Source: Rhizophlyctis rosea (taxonomy: Eukaryota; Chytridiomycota; Chytridiomycetes; Rhizophlyctidales; Rhizophlyctidaceae). Taken from it: a stretch of DNA of 37,327 bases. The notes under the pieces are model-generated. The model did not search any database. It was not told where the DNA came from and saw only the letters and a program-made list of their open reading frames with translations. The stretch lies in contig JADGJC010000334.1 in NCBI GenBank assembly GCA_027596075.1, positions 4,226-41,552 of the forward strand, written 5' to 3'. The position numbers and the translations under genes are program-made. Numbering within the stretch: the first letter of the stretch is position 1; every line of letters begins with the position of its first letter. Positions 12,019-23,092 of this stretch are shown piece after piece.

Positions 12019-12546
12019 CTAGTTAGCCTGCGTGTCCCGTTCCGAATAGGGTGGTGGTGGATCATGAAAGTCCTGAACTGATGAGCCTTGTCCATGTACA
12101 CTTCGTACGGGGGAAGACAGGAACTGCAATGCCTCCCAAAATTCCCGTTCCTCCGCTGACGTCGATGGTTGTTGACGATCCTGTTGTCGGTCTTCCCACA
12201 CCCGTCCCGTCAACTCAACGCCTCGCATAACACTGCTATTACGCTGTATGACCTGATCACTCTCATATAACAATTGCTGAAACTGCTGCTCCTCCTCCGC
12301 CATCTGCCTACTTGATTCCTCTTTCTCAAGCGCGAGCAGTTCATCAGCAATTGCCCGCCACCAGTGCAGTTTTTGCTGAATCGCCCAAAACTCTCCCGTC
12401 GGCATCGCTTTCTGCTGTGCTTGTCGGACCACGCTTCTTTGTTTTTCATGAAGAATTGATAGCACTCGTAAAGCGGTCACGCCCTTGCTACTGAGATGTT
12501 TGGCAAGCTGACGATTAGGTTTGGGTCTACTAGTCAAGTCGGACAT
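12019..12546 (-). CDS. PPPPY coiled-coil protein
   Basis: This single open frame encodes 175 aa. The start MSDLTSRPKPNRQLAKHL was chosen because MS starts are shared by the neighbouring relatives, and because the upstream in-frame ATG at 12636 lies at about the distance from the TATA-like TATAAAT (12662-12669) where transcription would begin. Residues about 30-105 are a Gln/Glu-rich helix with heptad-like spacing and a tryptophan pair (HWWRAIADELLALEKEE). A polar linker follows, and the protein ends with DPPPPYSE (162-169) only six residues before the stop. PPPPY at the extreme C-terminus is well placed to bind a WW domain. No membrane segment is seen unless an unlisted 3' exon exists. Function is unknown; adaptor or scaffold is my inference. 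Confidence 0.7.
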   Translation of the reverse strand: MSDLTSRPKPNRQLAKHLSSKGVTALRVLSILHEKQRSVVRQAQQKAMPTGEFWAIQQKLHWWRAIADELLALEKEESSRQMAEEEQQFQQLLYESDQVIQRNSSVMRGVELTGRVWEDRQQDRQQPSTSAEEREFWEALQFLSSPVRSVHGQGSSVQDFHDPPPPYSERDTQAN

Positions 12547-12661
12547 TGTAAGAGAATTCGCCTTGAGGAGAAATAAGAGGTGAGTGCCAGCGGATGTTTG
12601 AACAACCGAGTTCCTGCTGCACAAGGCGGTGGTCATATTCTGAAAGTGAAAGTGAAATCAT

Positions 12662-12669
12662 CATTTATA
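12662..12669 (-). promoter_or_regulatory. TATA box for the 12019-12546 gene
   Basis: TATAAAT on the minus strand lies about 120 bp upstream of the chosen ATG, which would leave a 5' UTR of roughly 90 nt. Confidence 0.45.
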
Positions 12670-13004
12670 AATGAGCATCTTCGCAGATCTTTGCTTTTTT
12701 GATCGATTGTTTACAGGATTTGATGGGGCATTTTCGAATCCCGAGATTGACCAATGACCATTCAAATGACGGACAATTACGTAAGCGGCTGTGCCTCTGA
12801 CCTCCAATCGAATGGCCGGTCCTCGGTTAGGATTCCCCTTCCTTTTAGGAGTGCAGCTCAAGCAGAAACGAACACAACCAGCATCGCCAATTGCATTCTC
12901 TGCAATGATTGCGTTGTTCTTCACATCATTACTTAGCATAGCTGAAGCATTAACGATTCATGTGAGTAGGATGGCATTCACTCAAAGCCATATATTTATT
13001 TCAC

Positions 13005-13903
13005 TTAGTTCACATATTCTAGAAGTATGACACAAACGTAGAAGTATAATCCAACGGCGCGCTGTCCACAGTAGAAGGCTATAATCGAAGTGTCAGCATT
13101 CAGTCTAGCAGTAGCGACCGGAATTAATTCCGAACAAAAAATCGCTTACCAAAAGCATACAAGAGTATCACGGATGTTGCCATACTTGTGATTCCTCCAG
13201 CCGCTGTCGCTGCTCCCCCAAACGAATTGATCCATGGCCCGAGGTCAAGGCTGTTTCCAGCTCCGGATTCCAAAAATTACGATGGCGATCAGGAAAATGT
13301 TTCCCATCAGCACGACTAATTAACAGTAAGTTATCCCTCTCCTCGTCGTCTTAACCAGAAAGAGCACGTACCATTAATATCCGGCTTTTTGGCCTTTTCA
13401 TGCCCCAAATGCCCATAGGCCTTGTAATATGTCAGCGTCATGAATGCGACTTCTTCCCGTGCTTGCGCTTCCTTTCTCTCCGCAGCTCTCCTTTCCTCTT
13501 TTGATGCTTGGATTTGTTTTCCCAGTCGCTCGATGGGTGCGGTATTGTTGCTGATGATGGATCGGAGTATTGTGTTTCTTTCTTTGAGAATGCCGTGCTT
13601 TTCCTTGTAAAAATCTCTTTCCATCTTCATCTGCGTCAATTGCTGTTGTGCCGATGCCCAAGCGAACTTTTGTAATAGCGCATCCGCCAAGGAAGCACTT
13701 CAAGGCCCTCCCGTTCCATGCGGACCGTCAATGAACGAAGTGGATGCAAGGGGGGTGATGTCACGGGAAGATTCGGCGCGCAGTTCCATCGCGGAATAGG
13801 CACTTGCACCGCCCATTTCTAGGCGGTCAAGGGAGCCATGACGTGGCGGGATAGTGAGGCGGGAAGTGGCTGGCGGACATGAGGAAGATCGTGGTTTAGA
13901 CAT
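13005..13903 (-). pseudogene. Coiled-coil membrane protein, nonsense and frameshift
   Basis: Exons 13903-13372, 13315-13150 and 13078-13005 are bounded by good sites (GTACGT/TAG and GTAAGC/TAG; introns 56 and 71 nt). Exon 1 reads MSKPRSSS, a polar region, then a TGA at 13700-13702, and continues in the same frame with a strong coiled coil (KMERDFYKEKHG onward). Exon 2 starts with a TM segment (MGNIFLIAIVIFG). The frame must then shift by one base near the T run at about 13277 to reach a second hydrophobic stretch (GGITSMATSVILLYAFG). Exon 3 gives a third (GLYFYVCVILLEYV). Exon lengths sum to 3n+1, as expected for one inserted base. It is either a pseudogene with two lesions or carries two sequence errors. 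It shares an MS start, a coiled coil and TM exons with its neighbours but has no PPxY. Confidence 0.55.
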
Positions 13904-16900
13904 AGTTAGCCTTGCAGTTAGGAGCGAGCAAGTCTGTTGTCAGGACTGATGCGGAAGATTAAGGCGTTCTCAGGACCGGGATGTCGATATCGTCAAGGTG
14001 GAAGCAAACGGTGAGATAAAGGACAACCGACTTCCGACCAGTGCGTTTGGGCGATATAATGTGTAAGCATGTTGGGATGTTCACCGAGCGACATTGTCTC
14101 TTTGGAGGCTTCTGCATGTAAATCTTTCAGATTGACATGGGAAGGTCATTGAGGATGTCCTCAGACCTCTCCAGCTGCGCAAGATCTGTCAGAACGAAAA
14201 CAACTCAGCAGTGGGCTTGGAGGCCATTCCAAACCCTTGCCCAATCACGGAGCCGTCCAAACCTCCAACACATCTCTGATTCTCTGCAGCATTCAGGTAG
14301 CTTGGCTTGGTAAACAAAATCGCTAACGCAACGACTTGCATAATTGTTGCAAGTTTCCAATGTCCCTTCTTGCTTTACACCTCCACCGGAACATCCGACC
14401 GGTTCTCTTTGACAAAAATGACACACGCTGATGACAACACCAACGGGGGTCCACGTTTCTTTTTTGATGCTTGGCCTTTCCTGAACGGGGGATATAAACA
14501 TGAGCTGTACTATTTGCTTTGAGGCAGTTTCCAAATTTGGATCGCATTGGAGTCAATCATGCACCAACACCTAGTATGCTGGACAACAAAGAGCGGTTGG
14601 TGATCAACTCTTCATCCTCATCTAACCTTCTCTTCTATATGGTTGGAAAGGCCCCACTAATCGGGAAGAGCCGTGTTCCCTCAAATATTTTATGTCTAGA
14701 GCGCCGCCTCCTGCATGCAAGAAGCGTGGCGGGGTTGTTGCAGCAAGGTAAGAAAACAACAGGGTGGAATTGCTGCTATTGTGAATCAGACATCTACTCC
14801 CGATAGGTGGCTCCGCAGTATAATTGTACGCTCGCGAAAAGACATCACAATCTTGCGGCCTTGCCCTGTAGTTGACCATTCGTCCTCTTTTCCGTCGACC
14901 ATCCGTCGACGTCCACCTAATGCAGGAGTCTACAAAGTAATTGCCACCGAATGCGTCGCCATTTGGTTCACGAATTGGTCGACTATTGGTCGACCAAACT
15001 CCAGCTGCCCATTCCTCGACCAAGGATCATCGTCCATTGGTCGTCCAATTCAGATGTTGCAAACACCCATTTTGGCTCAAATGTGCACCACTCCTGCATG
15101 CACTACTACGCTTTCGTTTACCTCATCAAAACACTCCCCACATTCATGTTACTCATTAGTTACATCCTACATTAATGCACCGTCCCAGCAACTACGGTAA
15201 CTTACCCCCTCATGTATGTATGTTTTCGCAGTCATAGGCCTTATTTCGCCTGGATGGAAATGAGGGAATGCCTCAACACCTCGTGATGCGGCCGTCACAT
15301 GTCAGCTTGAGAAACGCTCTGCACGCAGCTTGCAATTTATCTGGAAGGCTTGAGCTCTGTTAATGATGTTGCACAACTCTGCCGGATTCCTGGCACATTT
15401 TTCATTTATCAGCAAACGCATCAACGAGCTTCAAGCTCCCTCCACATCTTCCTAATCCATGACATTTATCAGCCTTGTAGGTCCCCGATGCACAGGAAAA
15501 CGACCACTTCATCCTGCTCGGACGGAATGAAAGCTACACCATGATCTGCCACTTCGTGCGTACCTGCGCCGACCAGTGACTTGCAAGGAGTCAATCTGAC
15601 CTCATATTTACTCGCCTCCCGTGGGATGTACAAAACGTTCATCGTGACAAGCCTTCTAAAGCCGCCGGCAGAAGAGCCTTACGCTTGTGCTAGACAGCTG
15701 TGCAACAGCCTTGCTGTGCTATGTATACCAGGGAAGGAGTAGTGGTACTCAACGCTCATAGTCCTGGATGAAGAGGAGGGCAGGCGAGCGGAAAAAGGTC
15801 AGACGGGTGGCAGTCTGGAGACAGTACAGAGTATGGACGACGGGTGCTCAATGGGTAATGAGTAAGGAGGCGGTCTCATTGATAGTGCTCCATTATGGAC
15901 TGTATCCAAGAATACCGAGAGTGAGGGCCCGTAAAAAAAGAGTGGGGAGCGCTGAAATCTAATGACAATATTGGTCACCAATTGATTGTAGCCTGGAAGT
16001 TCTAAAATGTCACGAACTATTGCATTTACATGTGATGCCACAAGTCTCAACGTGAACGATTGCGCGTCAGTAGCAACAGTTGCGTTACACTGATGGCTCC
16101 TGGTGCACAGAGCTTAGTTTGATTGTGACTTTGAATCAAGGATCGTATTGAGCCCAATCGATGGCAACTTTGGCACGTGCCGGTCCTGTCAGGGGCCCAG
16201 GGCAAGCCTGTTGCAGTTTTTCTCCTTTGGGGAATCTGACCTGCAGCTGACTTCCCAACTTCACGATGGAGGGGAGTGCTGCTGGCTTGAGTCAAAATAG
16301 TTTGCCCGCTCATGCTTTCGGTGGTAACATTAGAAGAAAAGCAAAACGGCGGAAATTGGCAGGTGATTGGACATGCGAGAGGAACCCGAGTTGTAGCCTT
16401 GTAGGTACCGTGCTCTCAGCAAATGTACTTCTTATGAGGCATGACGAACGCCAACTCGCCCATCATTAGTATTGCGCTTGCATTATGTGATATAGCAAGT
16501 TCAATCGATATGTGAGAGACATCGGATCTTATGAGTCTCGCCAAGGCGGTGTGTGGAAATGGCAAAGAAAGCAAAAAATGGATGAATGCCAAGTCGGCGG
16601 AGGCATAGTGACAACGTCACCAACATGACCAATCAAATGGTAGGCTTCAAAACTTTCCGATGACTGTGCCGTTTTGCCAAGGCACGCGGTCTGTTTACAT
16701 GCTTACGCAAGCACCCGCAAGTACCAAAAACTGTGCCTTCAGGTGGGCCAAGCGAGGAGGGGAAGGCCAATAAGAAGGATGGGAGACATGTATCTAATAG
16801 GCGGCTTGTTGCAAGGATATGGAACACGATGTAATGATTTTGCAAGGGGAAAGAGGGAAAGTACATGGATACCCACACGGACCGTAGAATGATGATCAAA

Positions 16901-17444
16901 GAATCAGTCTAGCCCATTGTCAACTATTGCCCCCCTGGGATACCCTTCCACCACCCCGCGACTATGCTTGCTGTCGTGATGTTTCAAATAAACAGCTTAT
17001 ACATATATCCCGACACTCTGCTTCGCTGCCTTGGCAATGCTGGGAAGCGGTCTGGTTCAGTCTCCCAAGTCGTCCCTCTACTTGCCGATCGGATGGATCT
17101 GCATCGCCTTGGCGGTTGAGGTGATTAATCAAGACTGACAGTCATGAAAGTGAACGAGGGGGGAAAAACAGCGCCTTTTTTGTCACAAATAGGCTGTAAA
17201 TCTTCTCAGACTTGGCAAAACGTAAAGCACTGATTGAGGACATTTAAATGGAAGAGCGTTTCTGGCTCGACTTCTTTGGTCTCTCACTCCCTCCTCCTTG
17301 CACCGTATCCTCCGCAGGTATCAGGGCATCATAGCTCTGTGAGAGCGCTCGGCTCGTCTTCTCCAACACACAGACGTGGTTATTTGAGACTGTTACCATC
17401 TCTCACATCAGTGTAGAACTCTTCACCTGCACCCCGTTGTCAAG
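13904..17444. other. No gene seen
   Basis: Apart from the GTCGAC cluster at 14892-15050, I see only short overlapping frames. One minus-strand frame at 15799-16050 contains RPPPYSLP, but it has no coiled coil and no start context, and I do not call it. Confidence 0.45.
14892..15050. repeat. Cluster of GTCGAC / TTGGTCG motifs
   Basis: GTCGAC occurs at about 14894 and 14905. TTGGTCGAC lies at 14975, and the perfect 12-bp palindrome TTGGTCGACCAA at 14986-14997. TCGACCAA lies at 15016 and TTGGTCG at about 15037. Seven related sites in about 160 bp are more than expected from surrounding sequence. They could be binding sites or a degenerate repeat; no adjacent gene is identified. Confidence 0.5.
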
Positions 17445-20400
17445 ATGGAAGACAAGAACTTTGACTCTGTCATGGTGGAGATGAAAGATCGCAACCCTGC
17501 GATCTATGGAGCTCCTCCGGCTCAGGCGGATCCGACTGATCCTGCTATGGCTGTGCACTTTCGTGAGTTGTTCATGTTCTTTGCGTTTTGATGTGCACTC
17601 TGAGGGCTGTGCAGGGAGGGGCGGGAGAGGTTGCGGGGAGGGAAGGAACGTGAGCGCAACCCAACGCTTGATATATGCGCGGAGCGCACACTACATTATT
17701 ATAGATTGTAACTTACAAACCCTTCCACACACGCAACAGGCACTCTCACCCTAGAAGTAGCCCAAACGCACCAATCCGTCGCCTCCACCCGCCACCGCAA
17801 ACCCAACGACGACACCACCTACTTCGAAAACCTCAACTTTCACACCCTCACCCCCACCCAACTTTGCCAAGAACTCAACGTCGACCCTTCCCTCGGCCTC
17901 GAGCCCGCCCTCCACGCCCGCCGCCAGCAACGCGACGGCCTCAACGTCATCACCCAAAAGCGCCCACACTACATCTGGAACCTTCTCCGCTACTTCTTCG
18001 GCGGCTTCTGCTCCGTCCTCTGGGTCGGTGTTTTGACGTTTCTTCTATGCTGGCAACCCCTCAGCAACCCCCCCTCAACAACCAACCTCGCTCTCGGCAT
18101 CCTCGTTGGCATCGTTTTAATCCTCCAAGCCCTCTTCGCGGCGTTCCAGGACTGGTCGACGGGTAAAGTCATGTCCTCGATCCTGAACCTCCTCCCCTCC
18201 GAATGTGTCGTGTTGAGGGACGGCCAGACAATGAGGATTAGTGCTGCGCAGTTGGTTGTTGGGGATGTGGTGATGCTTACGGCGGGGAATAAGGTGCCGG
18301 CTGATTTGAGGCTTGTTGAGACGAGTAGTGACGTGAGGTTTGATCGGGCGGTTTTGACGGGGGAGTCGGAGGAGGTTGATGGGAGTGTGGACGGGACGGA
18401 TGCGAGTTTTTTGGAGAGTAGAAATATTGCGCTGATGGGGACTCATGTGGTATGTGTCATCTCTTTTGCCTCCATCTTGGCTTACAAACTTCGACATGCT
18501 CATCATCTGAAACTCTCCTTCAGACCAACGGATCCGCCAAAGGCATCGTCGTCCTCACCGGCGCCAACACCGTCATGGGCCGTATCTCCAAACTCACCGG
18601 CACGACTAAACAAAAACCTACTCTCATTCAACAAGAAATCACCCGCTTCGTTTACATCATCATCGGTCTAACAATCCTTCTCGTTGCGATCATCCTCATC
18701 GCTTGGCTCGCTTGGTTGAGGAGGGACCACTTCAATTTTATCAACGTCGTTGGGCTACTTGGTGAGTGTTGATTTGGCGGTCTTTATACATGCTGACGAG
18801 CCTCAAACTGATTCATTTCTCACCTTTTTGATGCAGTGAACCTGATGGGCTGCGTCGTCGCTTTCATTCCCGAGGGTATGCCAATGGCTGTTACGTTGAC
18901 TCTTTCTCGCATTGCCAAGTAAGTCTGCCTTTCAAATACTCTACGTTATTCATGAGCACATTCATGCAAATGGACATCCACCGAGCTAACAAACAACCCC
19001 TTCTCACTCTTTCCAATTCCACGCTAGACGCATGAAAGACACCAAAGTTCTCCCAAAACACCTCGCAACAGTCGAAACGCTCGGCTGCGTCAACATCATC
19101 TGCTCCGACAAAACTGGCACCCTGACTCAAAACTGCATGCAAGTCACTTCCATCGGTTTTGGTGACGGCCAGTCCTTCTCCGTTGACGACTCCATCCGTC
19201 TCTTGGACCCGACCTCTCCCTCCACCTCCGCAGCCATGCGCGAACTCCACCGCGCCGCAACACTTTGTAATGAAGCGTCTTTCGACAACAACGCCGACGG
19301 CAACGCGGAGATTCCTATCAACGACCGCCCAACAAACGGAAACGCCACAGACGCGGCTATCTTGCGATTTGTTGAAACTCTGGCCCCGGCACAATCAACT
19401 TCGACACGCACATCAATGGACCAAGTCTTTGCCATCCCGTTCAACTCGAAGAATAAGTGGATGTTGAGGATGTACAAGTCTCGCCTCGAAACCCGCACAC
19501 CGGAAAAGGGTTACACCGTCTACCTCAAGGGCGCGCCGGAGATCGTCTTACCCGCCTGTTCATCCTACTGGTGTTCGAGAGACGATACCATCAAGAACAT
19601 GGACGAAACCGCCCTCTCTACCGTCTCAGCGCTCCAAACCACCTGGTCCTGCGAAGGTCGTCGTGTCCTCGCTCTCGGTTCGCGGTTCTACACCCCGAAG
19701 AACGCGTTTGGCTCCAACGACATCACGGATGAAGTCACTACCGAATGCTTTGGGGAGTTGACGTTGATCGGTCTTGTAGCGATTATGGACCCGCCCCGTC
19801 CAGAGACTGCGCAGACTGTGGCGGATTGTCGGAGGGCTGGTGTGAGATTCTTCATGGTGACGGGCGACTTTGGCGAAACGGCTGCGGCTATTGCTAGGAG
19901 TGTCGGGATTTTCACGTTTGGGAGGCGGGAGAGTGTTGAGGATGTTAGGGAGAGGGCGAAGGATGCGTCGTCGGGTGCTATCCAAGTCCAAAACACCATT
20001 GAAGAAGACACCCTCATCCCCACCTCCCTCCTCCTCACCGGCCGCGACCTCCGAACCCTAACGGACTCGGACTGGGACATCATCCAACACTACACCGAAA
20101 TAGTCTTTGCCCGCACAACCCCCGAACAAAAGCTCCTCATCGTCCAATCCCTCCAACACCGCAACAACATCGTCGCAGTAACCGGAGACGGCGTGAACGA
20201 CTCCCCGGCCCTTCGCGCAGCAGACGTCGGCATAGCAATCGGATCAGGCTCAGACGTCGCGATCGAATCCGCTTCCCTAGTTCTTCTCGGCTCCTTCGAT
20301 TCCATCGTCACCGCAATCCGTCTAGGCCGTCTTGTCTTCCAAAACCTCCAAAAAGTCATCTCATACCTCCTCCCCGCCGGGTCGTGGTCCGAAATTTGGC

Positions 20401-21095
20401 CAGTACTCCTTAACGTCTTCCTCGGCGTCCCACTCCCCCTCTCCTCCTTCCTCATGATCATGATTTGCGTATTCACCGACCTCTTCCTCTGTCTTTCGCT
20501 CATCATGGAACAAGAGGAATTCGACCTCCTCTCCCTGAAACCCCGCAACGCGAAGAAAGACCACTTGATCAACGCGAAGATATACCTCCAGTCCTACATC
20601 TTCATCGGAACGTGCATGACCCTCATCGCGCACGGGATGTTCTTTCTTTACTATTACCGTTACGCCGGTATTCCCGCCCATGCGCTCTTCCTCGCGTTCG
20701 AATCTTACTCAGAGGGATTCTACGGATACACCACAGACGAACTCCTCCACTTCAACGTAACAGGGCAATCAGTCTACTTCGTCACGCTCGTAATCCTTCA
20801 ATTCGGAAACCTCCTCTCCGTCAGGAACAAACGACTCTCCATCCTTACCGCAGACCCATTCCGGAAGGAGCGTCGGAACCTTTGGTTGTTTGTTGCGGCT
20901 GGTGTGGCGATTCTGATAGCGGTGTTCGTGACGGAGGTGAAAGCGATTCAGGAATTGTTTGGAACGGCGAGTGTGCCGGTGGAGCATTGGTTTTTGCCTG
21001 TGCCGTTTGCGGTGGGGATTTTGTGTGCGGATGAAGTGCGCAAGGCTTTCGTTAGGGCTTTCCCGGGGAGTTGGGTTGCGAGAGTTGCTTGGTAG
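17445..21095 (+). CDS. P-type ATPase, type IIC (Na+/K+-ATPase alpha-like)
   Basis: This is a plasma-membrane-type cation pump driven by ATP through an aspartyl-phosphate. Five exons (17445-17562, 17740-18449, 18524-18761, 18837-18918, 19028-21095) join in phase to 1071 aa, close to the usual alpha-subunit length. The sequence shows the N-terminal cation-ATPase domain, TM1 from about residue 123 and TGES at 246-249. PEGMP in TM4 starts at 367, and the phosphorylation motif DKTGT has Asp410. KGAPE, DPPR and the hinge GDGVND (769-774) follow, then TM5-TM10. Ion-site differences from animal Na+/K+-ATPase are visible. TM4 reads PEGMP rather than PEGLL. The first acidic residue of TM6 is cysteine (ICVFTD against CIDLGTD), while the second Asp and the TM5 Glu are kept. 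The transported ions are therefore uncertain. Intron 1 is unusually long (177 nt). No beta subunit is seen nearby. Confidence 0.97.
17563..17739 (+). other. Long first intron of the ATPase with a GC hairpin
   Basis: At 177 nt it is about twice the other introns of this gene (74, 75 and 109 nt). Its middle is G-rich and holds TGCGC-GGA-GCGCA (17676-17688), a perfect 5-bp-stem hairpin with a three-base loop, plus GTGAGCGCAACC just upstream. This resembles the hairpins at 37116-37268, which also lie just after a GTGAGTTG donor. Confidence 0.6.
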
Positions 21096-21161
21096 ATGGG
21101 TGGTATATGGGTGGTAAATGGGTGTTAGATGAGTGGTAGATGGGTGGTAGATGGGTGGTAG
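21096..21161 (+). repeat. 11-bp minisatellite abutting the ATPase stop codon
   Basis: Six copies of ATGGGTGGTAG (with T, A or TT variants) follow directly after the TAG stop, whose own context GGTAG is the end of the same unit. The array therefore seems to have grown from, or into, the stop codon. It lies in the 3' UTR. Confidence 0.85.
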
Positions 21162-22990
21162 ATGGGGTTAAGGGTAGTTGTATAGCGGTATTTGCGTTTT
21201 TCTGCTCAGTTCAAATGGAGCAGTGCAGATGTCTTTTTTTCAGACTTCTTTATGTCTTTTTGCTGTTGTATGTTGTGACAATACGTTGCTGTTGTTCGTT
21301 GCATAATAGAGAACCTAATGTGGAATTTGTTCGTAAATTATTATTTGTGCGAAGCGAGTTTCGTTCGTCCTATTGGCATACGCTGAAAGAACCATGCCCT
21401 TCCGCAAAGCACATGGGATAGTTTGGTCATCGAACCTTTCACTTTTTGGGTTGATGCAGTAATCCGTAATGTATATTTAGAATTTGTATGCCCAGTTTGG
21501 AAGTCCAACTAGCTGAGCGGGTGGAGAAGACCCTTATCGGATGTGCAACTCATTCTTCATCTGGACTGATCCTTCGTACCGTCCGCTTATGATGCAGCCA
21601 ACAGCGTTGGATACGCACTTGCACTGCGGTTCAACGCTCCGACCCATTGTGATGTGCTACTGTCGAATTGAGAAAAGTGTCTATCATTTTCGATTGTGCA
21701 TTACATTGATGGAACTGTCTCAATGGGCCACATGCGAGGATGACTGGCCTTGGCCGTCGAGTTTTCCAATCAGTTTATTCCTTTTTCTGTTACCTCTATG
21801 CACTTTGAAGCCACAATGTGACATCCAGCTGCCAGTTACGGCCGCAAACGGACGACATTTTCGAGCGCACCAGTCACTACAAGCAAACCTGAGCTCAGCT
21901 TTTGATGACGTTGCGGTGCCGAATGAAATCTGCTGCATAGCTGAGGAGCATTGACCGAGAATATGGTTCGTATCCTTTTCTTTCTATATTGGTGCGGACG
22001 CAAAAAAGACAGATACGGACACCCAAAGCAGTGACCGAAACAACATCTTGATGCTTAAAGCACGCCGACACAGACACTACTTACATGTTCCTGTGCACGG
22101 AATGGCAAGACACATTGTGATGTATGTGAATTCCGGGAACTTCCGGGCGCAGCATCGAGCATTTCGAAATGCCTTGATAGCGCTTGCTGCCGTTCACTGT
22201 GTTGACATCCTGCGGATTTTGCAGGCAATCAGATGATAGGATCATGCTGCTATATGCCGGCCAGCCATAAAACCTGCGCGTTCACAATGGTCGCTGTCCA
22301 AGCAATCCATTCAACAGTCACGGACTAAGCGCTCACGTGCCTTGCACCGCATCTTGCTACTAATTCAGGAACCTTGCGTCACATTGATCAACATCCTTTT
22401 TGCAACGTCGGTTTGTCACTTGTGTGGTTGTGGTGAGAAAAGATCACCGACCGCACGCCATGGAAAGTCATGGAACTGTTCGGCTTAAAACGGCTGACTC
22501 AGAGTATTGTTGCTATGTGCAACATGCGTTTGAATTCGCACATCCATTCTTCTGTCCAAAGACTCACCTACCACGCCAAAGTGAATCTCCACCAAAAAGA
22601 ATCCAATATTTGAGATTAAGGGCAGGGAGGTGAATCCAGACGCTGAATGCCAAATTGGTATCATGACAGTCCAAAACTCATGGCGTCAACTGCATGACCC
22701 GAGTTCGGCAGCCTGCCACGTGTCCAAATTCAATAAGGACAAGTGTCATGAGCGTGGGGAGTAAAGTTATTCCCGGCAATACTTCTGTCTTTTTGGGGAC
22801 CCTTGTAGTTGGTGTTGGTTGTGGAGGAGACGCGAGGGCGTGAGGGTGGGGCAAGCTCTGTGTGACGGAAAGTGGAGAATCAAAAATTTCCTGGTCAAAC
22901 CTTTCAAAATGCTTACGTGAAAGTATATCCGCACCGACCATAGACTTGTCTTCAACCCTCCACATCAACCAAAAGGTCCAAAACCAAAAC
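21162..22990. other. Intergenic region, no gene seen
   Basis: This holds the 3' flank of the ATPase and the 5' flank of the carotenoid oxygenase. Open frames are short, lack domains and overlap on both strands. Confidence 0.5.
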
Positions 22991-22993
22991 CCA

Positions 22994-23000
22994 TATAAAA
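22994..23000 (+). promoter_or_regulatory. TATA box of the carotenoid oxygenase gene
   Basis: TATAAAA lies 93 bp upstream of the ATG at 23093. It predicts a transcript start near 23025 and a short 5' UTR, which rules against a start codon upstream of the box. Confidence 0.6.
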
Positions 23001-23092
23001 GACTCCAGCACCATGCCCAAGCAACAAAAGTAGTAAGACCCATCTCCATTTCCAACAAGCCTTCGCCTAATCGCAAATTCGAATACAGCATC

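Noticed and set aside
7961..13903. Alternative genetic code explaining the in-frame stops
   Set aside because: The intact genes in the window end normally at TGA, TAG and TAA, so all three act as stops.
15799..16050. Minus-strand frame with RPPPYSLP as another PPxY family member
   Set aside because: No coiled coil, no family start and no TM exon; the motif alone can arise by chance.
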